A stretch of DNA of 64,000 bases, from the NCBI RefSeq assembly GCF_014251715.1, contig NZ_CP059198.1, positions 557,488 to 621,487 on the forward strand, in the 5' to 3' direction. The DNA comes from Blattabacterium cuenoti (GTDB taxonomy: Bacteria; Bacteroidota; Bacteroidia; Flavobacteriales; Blattabacteriaceae). The translations under genes were made by a program, and so were the position numbers. Below the pieces are notes generated by a model. That model had not been told where the DNA came from. It did not search any database and saw only the letters and a program-made list of their open reading frames with translations. The stretch's first letter is position 1. Each line of letters starts with the position of its first letter. Positions 48,481 through 57,510 of the stretch are shown in pieces.

Positions 48481-48626
48481 AAAGAACTTATCAACCTTCC
48501 AATAGAAAAAAAGTGAATGTTCATGGGTTCATGAAACGAATGAATACCAAGACAGGTCGTATAATTTTATCTAAAAGAAGAAAAAAAGGAAGAAAAAAAT
48601 TAACCGTTTCTAATTTTAAAAAATGA
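48477..48626 (+). CDS. rpmH: 50S ribosomal protein L34
   Basis: L34 is a small basic protein of the large ribosomal subunit. The 49-residue product begins [22 protein letters not shown] and continues [19 protein letters not shown], which is diagnostic. The ATG at 48477 overlaps the stop of the preceding membrane protein. It faces the M14 peptidase gene, 14 bases away. rnpA and yidD are not adjacent, although yidD occurs at 60727. Confidence 0.96.
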   Translation: MKRTYQPSNRKKVNVHGFMKRMNTKTGRIILSKRRKKGRKKLTVSNFKK

Positions 48627-48640
48627 AATTAAAAAATTTT

Positions 48641-49777
48641 TCAAAATTCTATGTCTCCTATTTTTGGAAATTTTTTAGAAAAAAATTGTTTACCTGGAAG
48701 ATCTTCATAAGCAAAAAAATGGGATAAATCCCCTATATCAACTACTTTTTGAATAAAAGAGAGGCTTCCTTTTTTTAAATTAAATTTTTCAAAATTCATA
48801 ATACCTATATCTATAAGATACTTATTTCCATTTTTTTGTATTTGAACTTTTCTATATATTTTATCTAATAAAATATTTTTATTTTTTGGAATAGAAAAAT
48901 AATATTTATAATTTTTTTCAAAATATTTTTCTTTAGAAGAAAGAAAATAAAATCCTGTAAGAATAGAGATTGTATTATATTTTCTAATTAACTCTTTTTG
49001 AATATCTTTAATATAATTTCCAGCTTCAAATAAAACACAAGGATAACCTAATTGTTGGAACTTATCTCCAGTTGCGGTAGGATACCATTCATCAGAAAAT
49101 CTTCCTATTGATCCTATTTCAGGTAAAATATTTTTAAGTTCTTTTGTCATAAAATATATGATACCCATAGATTTTTTTTTACTAGTCGTAGTAACATTTT
49201 TTTTTATAGAAGGAGATAAAAAAGATAAAATTGCAGGATTAAAACATTTTTCTCCAACATTATAAATACTTCTTTGATCATGTAGATTAAATAAAATATG
49301 AGGATTATTTTTATTTATTTCTCGGAATAAAACCTGTATTTCTGGAGATTGTAAACGAACAGCATCTCTATTTAAATCAATATTTATAGCATTTCTTCTT
49401 TGAAATTTTTCAGATCCATCAGGATTTAACATCGGAACAAATAAAATAGTTAAATTTTTGAATAAAAATTTAACAAAATTATAGTCTATATTTTTTGAAA
49501 AAAAATGAAGAATATCAAAAATTGATTTTGTTCCTGTAGTTTCATTTCCATGCATCTGAGACCAAATAAATACTTTTATTTTCCCTATTCCCCATTTTAT
49601 TTTGAAAATTTTTCTCTTTTCCACAGATAATCCAATAGTAGTAATTGAACATATATTTTTATATTTATCTATAAGTTCCAATAATTTAGTATACCTAAAA
49701 ATTCTTGTAGCACTAATACTTTTATCTTTAAAAAATTTATAATGATGAAATATGGATTTAATATCAAAAATTAACAT
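48641..49777 (-). CDS. M14-family zinc carboxypeptidase-like protein
   Basis: The zinc-binding pair is in SQMHGNETTG (H-x-x-E) and the third ligand in NLHDQRSIY. FVPMLNPDGSEKFQRRNAINIDLNRD has the substrate-binding Arg/Asn residues of M14 enzymes. A catalytic Glu is expected in VLFEAGNYI. The 378-residue protein has no signal peptide, so it probably acts in the cytoplasm. Substrates could be peptides or cell-wall fragments, and the sequence does not tell. Confidence 0.85.
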   Translation of the reverse strand: MLIFDIKSIFHHYKFFKDKSISATRIFRYTKLLELIDKYKNICSITTIGLSVEKRKIFKIKWGIGKIKVFIWSQMHGNETTGTKSIFDILHFFSKNIDYNFVKFLFKNLTILFVPMLNPDGSEKFQRRNAINIDLNRDAVRLQSPEIQVLFREINKNNPHILFNLHDQRSIYNVGEKCFNPAILSFLSPSIKKNVTTTSKKKSMGIIYFMTKELKNILPEIGSIGRFSDEWYPTATGDKFQQLGYPCVLFEAGNYIKDIQKELIRKYNTISILTGFYFLSSKEKYFEKNYKYYFSIPKNKNILLDKIYRKVQIQKNGNKYLIDIGIMNFEKFNLKKGSLSFIQKVVDIGDLSHFFAYEDLPGKQFFSKKFPKIGDIEF

Positions 49778-49946
49778 AATTCTAATTTTTTTTATACTTT
49801 TTTATTAAAAATTGTTTTATCTTTCAATAATTTCAAAAAAAATGAAAAAAAATTTTATTTTACTTTTACGAAGTATCTATAAAAAAATATAAAAAATTGT
49901 ATTTTAATAAATAAAAATAACAATGTAGGAATTATTAATATTTATT

Positions 49947-50741
49947 ATGAAGAATTATTTTAAAATAAATTACATCAAAGCTATTTTATTAATAATAGCA
50001 TTTACTGCTTTAAATTTTTTTAATGCAATTTTTAAAAAACTATTAATTTCTATTAATTTACCAGAAAATATGATATTTTCAATATCATATACTCTTCCTT
50101 TTATTTTTTTATTTGTTTTTATTTCTCATCAAGCTCAAAAAAAAAATCTCATCATAGACTTATCTATGAAATTATCTCCATGGTATATTTATCTGATTAT
50201 TTTTTCTATGATGTTTTGTATGATTATTATCAATGAATATCTTTCTTCATTAGTTCCTAGAGACGGGCCTATATTAGGTAATATGTATAAAGAAATTGAA
50301 GAATTCTTAAAAGAAGAAATTAAAAATCCAATTCCTTTTTTTTCCACTACCGTATTATTAGCTCCTATATGTGAAGAGGTTCTTTTTAGAGGTATTATTT
50401 TAAATGGAATGTTAAAAAATAAAATACATCCAATTAAAGCTATTTTATTTTCTTCCTTTTTATTTGGATTAACTCATATGAATCCATGGCAATTTGTAGG
50501 TGGTATTGTGATTGGAAGTTTTATAGGATTTATTTATTTTGTAACATCTTCTATCATGAACTGCATTTTGTTACATATTTTTAATAATGCGTTTGCTGTA
50601 TTTGCCATGTTTTTTTTCATAAAAAATGAAGATATTTTTTCACAAAAAATGAGCTTAAATTTTTGGTTATTATTAACAATAGTTTTTACTATCACAATTA
50701 GTGGTTGTATTTTTCTATTAAAAAAAAGAAGAAAAATATGA
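49947..50741 (+). CDS. CPBP-family intramembrane glutamic protease
   Basis: This polytopic membrane protein (264 residues, about seven hydrophobic segments) carries the CPBP/Abi motifs: EEVLFRG with the two catalytic Glu residues, FGLTHMNPWQF and HIFNNAF with the conserved His and Asn. The family includes CAAX-type prenyl proteases and bacteriocin-immunity proteins. With no bacteriocin genes nearby, a role in membrane protein turnover is only a guess. It is followed by a terminator hairpin. Confidence 0.85.
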   Translation: MKNYFKINYIKAILLIIAFTALNFFNAIFKKLLISINLPENMIFSISYTLPFIFLFVFISHQAQKKNLIIDLSMKLSPWYIYLIIFSMMFCMIIINEYLSSLVPRDGPILGNMYKEIEEFLKEEIKNPIPFFSTTVLLAPICEEVLFRGIILNGMLKNKIHPIKAILFSSFLFGLTHMNPWQFVGGIVIGSFIGFIYFVTSSIMNCILLHIFNNAFAVFAMFFFIKNEDIFSQKMSLNFWLLLTIVFTITISGCIFLLKKRRKI

Positions 50742-50789
50742 ATAATTTTATAAAAAATCAGATTTATTATCTTTAATAGATATATAAAT

Positions 50790-50828
50790 AATTTCCATAT
50801 TTAATTTATTAATATGGAAATTTTTTTT
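50790..50828 (+). terminator. rho-independent terminator after the CPBP protease gene
   Basis: AATTTCCATAT (50790-50800) pairs perfectly with ATATGGAAATT (50812-50822), with one more T-A pair inside and a 9-base loop, and a run of eight Ts at 50821-50828 (the first two paired in the stem). Confidence 0.8.
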
Positions 50829-50898
50829 AAAAAAAAACGCTTTTCTAAAAAAAAATTAAAAAACTAATTATGTTTATAATTTATAGAAATTTTTAATA

Positions 50899-51816
50899 AT
50901 GAATAAGCCTTCATTAACTATTTTAGGTTGTCATTCTTCCATACCTACAAATAAATTTCATCCTACTGCTCAAATATTATATATGAAAGGATTTTCCTTT
51001 CTAATTGATTGTGGAGAAGGGACTCAAGTTCAATTAAGAAAAGCAAAAATAAAATTTAATAGAATAATACATATATTCATATCTCATTTACATGGAGATC
51101 ATTTTTTTGGACTGATTGGATTACTATCTACATTTCATTTATTAGGAAGAGAAAAATCAATCAATATTTACGCCCCAAAAGGCTTAAAAGAAATTATAGA
51201 CATTCATTTTAAGTGGTCTTCTACTAAACTTAAATATTGCATAGATCACATAGAGTTGTCATCCAAAAAATTTGAAAAAATAATGGAAAATGAGAAAATA
51301 GAAGTTTTTTCCATCCCATTAAAACACAGAATTTATACCAACGGATTTCTTTTTAAAGAAAAACTTAGCAATAGAAAATTAAATATGGAAGAAATTAAAA
51401 AAATACCTAATATTCAAATTAAAGACTATAAAAATTTAAAATTTGGAAAAGATTTTAAAATCGATAGTGGAAAAATTATTCCTAATAAAAAATTAACATT
51501 TGATCCTCCTAAAATATCATCTTATGCTTTTTGTTCAGATACTTCCTTTTACTTACCTATCATTGACCATATAAAATATGTTGATTTATTATATCACGAA
51601 TCTACTTTTTTAAAAACAGAAGAAAAAAGAGCTATAAATACAGGACATTCTACAGCAAATCAAGCGGCTTATATAGCAAAAAAAGCTAAAGTGAAAAAAT
51701 TATTATTAGGACACTATTCTAACCGATTTCCTAATATTAAAGAATTTGAAAAAGAAGCTAAAGAGATATTTTTTAATGTTGAAGCTTCAGAAGCTTTAAA
51801 AACATATTATTTATAA
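50899..51816 (+). CDS. rnz: ribonuclease Z
   Basis: RNase Z trims the 3' ends of tRNA precursors. This matters here because none of the four tRNAs in the window encodes CCA. The zinc motif FISHLHGDHFFGL is intact, as are CGEGTQVQL, AFCSDTS and LYHESTF; GHSTANQAA and LLLGHYSNRF complete the metallo-beta-lactamase core. Length is 305 residues. The end overlaps the convergent permease gene by 10 bases. Confidence 0.94.
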   Translation: MNKPSLTILGCHSSIPTNKFHPTAQILYMKGFSFLIDCGEGTQVQLRKAKIKFNRIIHIFISHLHGDHFFGLIGLLSTFHLLGREKSINIYAPKGLKEIIDIHFKWSSTKLKYCIDHIELSSKKFEKIMENEKIEVFSIPLKHRIYTNGFLFKEKLSNRKLNMEEIKKIPNIQIKDYKNLKFGKDFKIDSGKIIPNKKLTFDPPKISSYAFCSDTSFYLPIIDHIKYVDLLYHESTFLKTEEKRAINTGHSTANQAAYIAKKAKVKKLLLGHYSNRFPNIKEFEKEAKEIFFNVEASEALKTYYL

Positions 51817-53009
51817 TCTAAAATCATACGACTAATTCTTTTAGAAGAATAAAAAGAAATCAATATCCCTATTATCAAAATAATACTTGTTACCATACAA
51901 GAATCTACCATTGTAATTTTTATAGGAAAAGGAATTTTATTTCCTATTTTAAAAATTTTGTATCGATACTGTATGGTCGAAATTACATATGCTGTAAATA
52001 ACCCACTATAACATCCTAAAATAGTAATTATACAACCCATATATAAAAAAATGGTCTTTATTCTATATAAAGAAAATCCAATACTCCATAATGTAAAGAG
52101 TTCTTTTATTTTATCTAATTGCAAAATGAAAATGACATTAAATAAATTGAATCCAGTGATAAATGTCATTAAACTAAATAAAAAATATATGAATATTTTT
52201 TCTGTATTAAGAACTTTATAAAAAATTTTTTCTTTTTCTATTCGCGTTTTTATATTAAATTTTGATCCAAATTTTTTAAATAAAATTTTTTTTATTTCGT
52301 TAATGTCTGCTTTTTCATTAATTTTTATTTCTAATGTAGAAAAAACTTTTTTTTTAATGATTTTTTGAAGATCAGATAAATTACAAAATAAATATTTTAT
52401 ATCCATTTTTTTACTAAACAAAAATATACCTTTTATAAAAATTTTTTTTTGTATAAAAAATGGAATAAAAGTATTTTTTTTTTTTTCTGTATAAAAAAAA
52501 AATATTTTATCAGGCATATTCATGTTATGAAATAATATTGGAAAATAATATGCAATAGAATTCCATCCTACATATATATTCAGATGATCAGGATAGTAAT
52601 CTTTTGTTAAATCTATTTTTTTGAATTTTTCCATAACTTTTTCATATTCTGTATCCACTGCTTTTAAAGAAATAAAATATTCCTTATTTTTATAATGTAA
52701 AAAAACTTTTTTTTCCATAGTTTTAGAAATAGCGATAATTCCTTTTATAGATTTTATTTTTTTTTTTATAGTATTATTATCTATAAAACAATTTTTTTCA
52801 TTATAAAAAGAAATGGTTATATCAGGATAATTAATTTGATAAAATTTTTTATTTAAGTTTTCTAATCCAGAAAAAACAAATAAAATTATGGATAAAGAAA
52901 ATGTGGATATATGTAGAGATAAAACAGATAAAAAAACAATAACATGAACAATGTTAATTTTTTTTTTAGAAAAAAAATAACGTATAGCTATATAAAATTC
53001 CGTTTTCAA
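51807..53009 (-). CDS. LolC/LolE-like ABC transporter permease
   Basis: This 400-residue protein has one N-terminal membrane segment, a large extracytoplasmic domain (residues about 45-260) and three C-terminal segments with the MacB/FtsX-type core (FITGFNLFNVIFILQLDKIKE and GFSLYRIKTIFLYMG). That topology fits permeases of lipoprotein release (LolCDE). The ATPase (LolD) is not adjacent. Lipoprotein export is plausible, as lgt is also present. FtsX-like MacB permeases are an alternative. It overlaps rbfA by 4 bases. Confidence 0.82.
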   Translation of the reverse strand: MKTEFYIAIRYFFSKKKINIVHVIVFLSVLSLHISTFSLSIILFVFSGLENLNKKFYQINYPDITISFYNEKNCFIDNNTIKKKIKSIKGIIAISKTMEKKVFLHYKNKEYFISLKAVDTEYEKVMEKFKKIDLTKDYYPDHLNIYVGWNSIAYYFPILFHNMNMPDKIFFFYTEKKKNTFIPFFIQKKIFIKGIFLFSKKMDIKYLFCNLSDLQKIIKKKVFSTLEIKINEKADINEIKKILFKKFGSKFNIKTRIEKEKIFYKVLNTEKIFIYFLFSLMTFITGFNLFNVIFILQLDKIKELFTLWSIGFSLYRIKTIFLYMGCIITILGCYSGLFTAYVISTIQYRYKIFKIGNKIPFPIKITMVDSCMVTSIILIIGILISFYSSKRISRMILDYK

Positions 53010-53308
53010 AAACTATTCAATTTTAATATACGAAAATCTATTTTTGGGATTTTTTTTACACGATATCTAAGTTTTTTTGAAAGTACCTTTCTGAAAAATA
53101 AAGATTTAGAACGAATATATTTTAAAATATTTTTATCTAAAAAAGGATACATCCTAATATATACTTTTATTATATTCATATCAGAAGTTATGCACACTTT
53201 AATCAAAGTAACTAAAAAATTTTCGTAATTTTTATTATTACGAACTTCTTCATTAAGTATTTCTGCTATTTCTATAGAAAATATTGAGGATAATTTTTCA
53301 TTTTTCAT
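53006..53308 (-). CDS. rbfA: ribosome-binding factor A
   Basis: RbfA assists 30S subunit maturation at the 16S rRNA 5' end. The 100-residue protein matches by its start (KLSSIFSIEIAEILNEEVRN), the segment VTLIKVCITSDMNIIKVYI and the KH-like C-terminus ending KKIPKIDFRI. It is shorter than the usual 110-130 residues and lacks the extended tail. In Bacteroidota the order rbfA followed by a LolE-like permease is familiar to me. Confidence 0.88.
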   Translation of the reverse strand: MKNEKLSSIFSIEIAEILNEEVRNNKNYENFLVTLIKVCITSDMNIIKVYIRMYPFLDKNILKYIRSKSLFFRKVLSKKLRYRVKKIPKIDFRILKLNSF

Positions 53309-53375
53309 TAAACTAATTTTTTTTAATTAACGATGAAAATAACAGAAAAAATTACAAAAAATTTGTAATAAAAAA

Positions 53376-53403
53376 AATAATGTTGTTAAATTGCAACATT
53401 ATT
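53376..53403 (-). terminator. likely terminator for the rplU-rpmA-tRNA-Arg transcript
   Basis: Read on the minus strand, a 10-bp stem (AATAATGTTG/CAACATTATT) with an 8-base loop is followed by a run of Ts. It lies between tRNA-Ile and rbfA, so a minus-strand transcript would cross tRNA-Ile in antisense before stopping. Confidence 0.55.
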
Positions 53404-53416
53404 CTATTTTTTTTTA

Positions 53417-53490
53417 GGTCCCATAGCTCAGTTGGTTAGAGCATCTGACTCATAATCAGGGAGTCGCTGGTTCAAATCCAGCTGGGACCA
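53417..53490 (+). tRNA. CAT-anticodon tRNA, probably tRNA-Ile2 (lysidine-modified)
   Basis: The acceptor stem GGTCCCA/TGGGACC is perfect, the anticodon loop is CTCATAA, and the T arm CTGG/CCAG is clear. Pairs C4-G69 and C5-G68 are the determinants that TilS uses in E. coli tRNA-Ile2, and the CTCATAATC and GTCGCTGGTTCAA segments are also like it. An elongator tRNA-Met is the alternative. CCA is not encoded. Confidence 0.85.
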
Positions 53491-53498
53491 TTTTTTTG

Positions 53499-53573
53499 TA
53501 ACCGGGGAGGGATTCGAACCCACAACTTACAGTTTAGGAAACTGTTGTTCTATCCTAATTGAACTACCCAGTC
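53499..53573 (-). tRNA. tRNA-Arg (CCT)
   Basis: On the minus strand the acceptor GACTGGG pairs with CCCGGTT (two G-T wobbles). The anticodon stem ACAGT/ACTGT is perfect around TTCCTAA, giving anticodon CCT for AGG codons. The T stem is GGG/CCC around TTCGAAT. Its first ten bases overlap the last codons and stop of rpmA. Confidence 0.92.
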
Positions 53574-53827
53574 TTATATTTTTCAATATAAACAACAGAT
53601 CTATTTTTTTTTATTTTTTTGAAATGAACATAACCATTTTTTATAGCATATAAAGTATGATCTTTTCCTATTCCTACATTTTTTCCAGGATAATGTTTAG
53701 TCCCCCTTTGTCTAACTATAATATTTCCAGCATTAACATATTGATTTCCAAATATTTTTACTCCTAACCGCCTTCCTATTGAATCTCTCCCATTTCTAGA
53801 ACTTCCCGAACCTTTCTTATGAGCCAT
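53564..53827 (-). CDS. rpmA: 50S ribosomal protein L27
   Basis: L27 reaches the peptidyl-transferase centre. The product starts [16 protein letters not shown] and keeps [21 protein letters not shown] and [12 protein letters not shown]. It has no N-terminal extension that would need cleavage, as expected outside Firmicutes. Its last codons (KTG) and stop TAG lie within the first 10 bases of tRNA-Arg(CCT) on the same strand. rplU is 7 bases upstream. Confidence 0.97.
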   Translation of the reverse strand: MAHKKGSGSSRNGRDSIGRRLGVKIFGNQYVNAGNIIVRQRGTKHYPGKNVGIGKDHTLYAIKNGYVHFKKIKKNRSVVYIEKYKTG

Positions 53828-53834
53828 TTTTAAT

Positions 53835-54158
53835 TTATATTTTTTTTTCTAAAAAGGAAATTACTTTAATTTTTGAAAAAAAAGGTCTAAATCCATTTTT
53901 TATTTGATATCCTTTTCTTCTTTTTTTTTTGAAAATAATAATTTTATTTCCTTTAATATGCTGTAATATTTCTATTTTAACTTGAATATTTTCTAAAAAA
54001 GGAGTTCCTAAAAGAGGAACTCCTTTTTTAGAAAATAAAAAAACTTGATTCAATAATATTTTTTCTCCTAATTTTCTAGAAAAATGAGGAACATAAACAT
54101 ATTTATTTTCAATAAGTTTAAATTGGAACCCTTGTATATTCACAATAGCATATGTCAT
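53835..54158 (-). CDS. rplU: 50S ribosomal protein L21
   Basis: L21 binds 23S rRNA in the large subunit. The 107-residue product begins [15 protein letters not shown] and contains [34 protein letters not shown] is the signature RNA-binding end. It precedes rpmA as in most bacteria and follows sufS after 7 bases, so ribosomal and Fe-S genes may share a transcript. Confidence 0.95.
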   Translation of the reverse strand: MTYAIVNIQGFQFKLIENKYVYVPHFSRKLGEKILLNQVFLFSKKGVPLLGTPFLENIQVKIEILQHIKGNKIIIFKKKRRKGYQIKNGFRPFFSKIKVISFLEKKI

Positions 54159-54165
54159 AACCTTT

Positions 54166-55404
54166 TTAACACTTTAATAATAATTTTTTTGCTTTTAAAA
54201 GTCCTTCAAATAAATAATCTACTTCTTTAAAAGTATTATATATAGAAAAGCTAACACGAATCATCCCTTTAACCTTAAAAAAATTCATTAAAGGTTGTGC
54301 ACATAAATGTCCTGTACGAACAGCAATTCCAAATCTATCTAAAATACTTCCTACATCAAAACAATGTAATTTATTCAAATTAAAAGAAATAATACTGGAT
54401 TTTTTAGAAAAATCTTTTATTTCTCCATATAATTGAATTCCATCTATAGAACTTAAACGTTCTATAGCATATATTAATAGTTTTTTTTTATAATTTTGAA
54501 TATTTGAAATTCCTATTTTTTCTACAAAATCTATAGCAGAACCCCATACAATAATTCCTTCTATATTTGGAGTTCCAGCCTCAAATTTAAATGGTAAATC
54601 CGAATAAGTTGTTTTTTTAAAACTAACATTTTTAATCATTTCCCCACCTAATTGATAAGGAGGAATAGCATTCAATATTTCTTTTTTTCCGTATAATACT
54701 CCAATACCAGTAGGGCCGTACATTTTATGTGCGGAAAAAACATAAAAATCTGTATCTAAATCTTGCATATCCAAACATAAATTAGAAGGGCCTTGGGCAC
54801 CATCAATTAAAACTAATGCTCCATATTTATGAGATTTTTTAATAATATATTTAATAGGATTAATAATACCTAAAACATTAGATATATGAGTAATAGATAC
54901 TATTTTTGTTTTTTTTGAAATTAAATATTCAAAATCTTTTAATTTTAAATAACCATTTTTATGAATTGGTATTATTTTTAATATTGCACCCTTTTTTTCA
55001 CAAATAACTTGCCATGGAACAATATTTGAGTGATGTTCCATACAAGAAATAATAATTTCATCTCCTTTTTTTATCAAATTATTTATACTAGAAGCTACTA
55101 AATTAATAGATTCGGTACTTCCTTTAGTAAATATAATTTCTGAAGAATGTTTAGCATGAATAAAATTTTGAATTTGTTTTCTAACATTTTCTACATATAG
55201 AGTAGCTTTTTGACTTAGATTATGCAATCCACGATGAACATTAGCATTTATTGTAGAATAGTATTTATAAGATGCTTCAATAACCTGTATGGGTTTTTGA
55301 GTTGTAGCAGCATTATCTACATATACCAAAGGATTGTCATATATTTTTTTTTTTAAAATTGGAAATTGATTCCTTATTTTTTGTATATATTCTTCGGACA
55401 ACAT
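54166..55404 (-). CDS. sufS: cysteine desulfurase SufS
   Basis: SufS takes sulfur from cysteine, using PLP, for Fe-S cluster assembly. The PLP lysine is in FSAHKMYGPTGIG, His and Asp in CMEHHSNIVPWQ and LVLIDGAQG, and the catalytic Cys in RTGHLCAQPLM, the motif of group II (SufS-type) enzymes. Length is 412 residues. No sufE or sufU is adjacent. It is the last suf gene, 3 bases after sufD. Confidence 0.96.
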   Translation of the reverse strand: MLSEEYIQKIRNQFPILKKKIYDNPLVYVDNAATTQKPIQVIEASYKYYSTINANVHRGLHNLSQKATLYVENVRKQIQNFIHAKHSSEIIFTKGSTESINLVASSINNLIKKGDEIIISCMEHHSNIVPWQVICEKKGAILKIIPIHKNGYLKLKDFEYLISKKTKIVSITHISNVLGIINPIKYIIKKSHKYGALVLIDGAQGPSNLCLDMQDLDTDFYVFSAHKMYGPTGIGVLYGKKEILNAIPPYQLGGEMIKNVSFKKTTYSDLPFKFEAGTPNIEGIIVWGSAIDFVEKIGISNIQNYKKKLLIYAIERLSSIDGIQLYGEIKDFSKKSSIISFNLNKLHCFDVGSILDRFGIAVRTGHLCAQPLMNFFKVKGMIRVSFSIYNTFKEVDYLFEGLLKAKKLLLKC

Positions 55405-55407
55405 CTA

Positions 55408-56721
55408 TTATAAGTATTTATCTAATTTTAGATTCATTTTTTTATAGATAAATTTTTTTAATTCAAAAATAGGAATAGGTTTTAATATCTCTTCTAAAAA
55501 AGATAGTAGTAATAATATTTTTCCATGTTTTTCAGAAATACCTCTTGATTGTAGATAAAATAACTCAGATTCTTGAATATTTCCTACCGTACACCCATGT
55601 GAACATTTTACATCTTCAGAATAAATTTCTAATTGCGGTTTAGCATATATACATGCTTCATCAGATAGAATAATATTATTATTTCTTTGAAAAGCGTTGA
55701 TTCCCTTTATCCATTTATTAACAATAATTTTTCCATTAAAAATACTTTTAGATTTTTCCAATAAAATATTTTTGTATAACTGATAACTATCAGAATCTGA
55801 ATATAAATGATCCATCAACGTATGATTATCTACAAATTGTTTTCCTGATAAAATAGAAATTCCATATAAATAAGAAGAAGTATTTTTTCCAATAGAATAA
55901 AATTTTAAATTATTTTTAATAAAATTTCCTTGAAAAGAAAAAGTATAAACGGAACTTCTGCTATTTTCTTTTTGTTTAAAAAATGTATTATCTATTATAG
56001 AAGTTTCTACCAAATCGTCTTGTACTTTATAATAATCAATTTTACTGTGATTAGAAATATAAATTTCACTAACAGAATTGATAAAAGCTAAATGTTTTTT
56101 TAAACATTTATGATGTTCAATAATTTGAACATAAGAATGTTTTCCTACTATAACTAAATTCCTTGTGTTCAACATTACCTTAGATTTTATACCGGTAGAA
56201 ATATGCAAAATTTCTATAGGATTTTCTATAATCATATTATTAGGTATATAAATATAGACCCCATCTTTTGAAAAAAGAGTATTTAAAGTATAAAAAGCAT
56301 CATATTGATATGATAATTTCCCATAGTAATTTTTAATTTTATTCTCTTTTTGTGAAGCTATATTGGATAAAATAAAATCTTTTCTACCTACACCTACATT
56401 TACATTAGAAAGAGAAGAATTATATTTTCCATCTATAAAAATGAAAATAAAAGATTCTTTTTTTTTTAAAATGAACTCTTTAATTTTGTTATATTCTATT
56501 GTTTCTTTTTCTTCTTCTTCAAAAATAAGATGATAATCTTGATTAATGATAGAGGTAATATCCGTATTTTTCCATTCTTCTGCAACATAAGAAGAAAATC
56601 CTTTTTTTTTAAAAAAATCAATATGTTTTTTTTGCAAAAAATATAGATAAGAATCTTTTTCTCTTATAAAAGAAGATTTTTTATCTGATATCAATAAAAT
56701 TATTTTTTCTTTTAATTGCAT
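55408..56721 (-). CDS. sufD: Fe-S assembly protein SufD
   Basis: SufD forms the SufBC2D scaffold on which clusters are built. The C-terminal beta-helix core is recognisable by SEDVKCSHGCTVGNIQESELFYLQSRGI, with the conserved His, and IFNGKIIVNKW. Its 437 residues are normal, and the N-terminal part is variable as in the family. It is placed between sufC and sufS. Confidence 0.95.
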   Translation of the reverse strand: MQLKEKIILLISDKKSSFIREKDSYLYFLQKKHIDFFKKKGFSSYVAEEWKNTDITSIINQDYHLIFEEEEKETIEYNKIKEFILKKKESFIFIFIDGKYNSSLSNVNVGVGRKDFILSNIASQKENKIKNYYGKLSYQYDAFYTLNTLFSKDGVYIYIPNNMIIENPIEILHISTGIKSKVMLNTRNLVIVGKHSYVQIIEHHKCLKKHLAFINSVSEIYISNHSKIDYYKVQDDLVETSIIDNTFFKQKENSRSSVYTFSFQGNFIKNNLKFYSIGKNTSSYLYGISILSGKQFVDNHTLMDHLYSDSDSYQLYKNILLEKSKSIFNGKIIVNKWIKGINAFQRNNNIILSDEACIYAKPQLEIYSEDVKCSHGCTVGNIQESELFYLQSRGISEKHGKILLLLSFLEEILKPIPIFELKKFIYKKMNLKLDKYL

Positions 56722-56728
56722 ATATTTA

Positions 56729-57499
56729 TCATGAACAATCTTTTTTCACTTGATTATTTTTAATAATCCAATCATATCCTTTTTTTTCTAATTTTTCAGC
56801 TAATTTTTTATCACCTGATTGAATAATTTTTCCATTATATAAAATGTGTATGATATAATCTGAATTAATATAATCTAATAACCTCTTGTAATGAGTTATA
56901 ATTAAAATAGAATTTATATCATTTCTAAAAGCATTTATTCCTCTAGAAACTATACGTAAAGCATCTATATCTAAGCCAGAATCTACTTCATCTAAAATAG
57001 ATAACAAAGGATCTAACATTATCATTTGAAATATTTCACTACGTTTTTTTTCTCCTCCTGAAAACCCTTCATTCAAGGATCTATAAATAAAATCTTTTTC
57101 CATATTCAATTGAGAAACAATATTTTTTGTTTTTAATAATATTTCTTTAGATGACATTTCATTCATATTTCTAGCTTTTCTAATAGAATTAATAGCAGTT
57201 TTAATAAAATTAATAATAGAAATTCCAGGAATTTCTATTGGATGTTGAAAAGAAAGAAAAATTCCTAAATGTGCACGCTCTTCCGGTGAAAAATTTTTTA
57301 AATTTTTATTTAAAAAATAAATATGACCTTCAGTTATATTATATTCTTTTTTTCCAGCTATAATGGAAGCAAGAGTACTTTTACCAGAACCATTAGGCCC
57401 CATTATAACATGAGTCTCTCCTGCATTAATTTTCAAATTAATTCCTTTTAGAACTTCTTTTTTTTCTATATTAGCATGTAAATTTTTTATATTTAACAT
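56729..57499 (-). CDS. sufC: Fe-S assembly ATPase SufC
   Basis: SufC is the ABC-type ATPase of the SufBCD complex. Walker A is MGPNGSGKSTLA near residues 33-44. The signature is SGGEKKRSE, Walker B is SILDEVDSGLD and the switch His is in LIITHYKRL. The 256-residue length is standard. There are no membrane segments, which separates it from transporter ATPases. Confidence 0.97.
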   Translation of the reverse strand: MLNIKNLHANIEKKEVLKGINLKINAGETHVIMGPNGSGKSTLASIIAGKKEYNITEGHIYFLNKNLKNFSPEERAHLGIFLSFQHPIEIPGISIINFIKTAINSIRKARNMNEMSSKEILLKTKNIVSQLNMEKDFIYRSLNEGFSGGEKKRSEIFQMIMLDPLLSILDEVDSGLDIDALRIVSRGINAFRNDINSILIITHYKRLLDYINSDYIIHILYNGKIIQSGDKKLAEKLEKKGYDWIIKNNQVKKDCS

Positions 57500-57510
57500 A
57501 AAATAAACTG

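Noticed and set aside
50742..50898. A small RNA or riboswitch before rnz
   Set aside because: The only structure is the terminator hairpin of the preceding gene.
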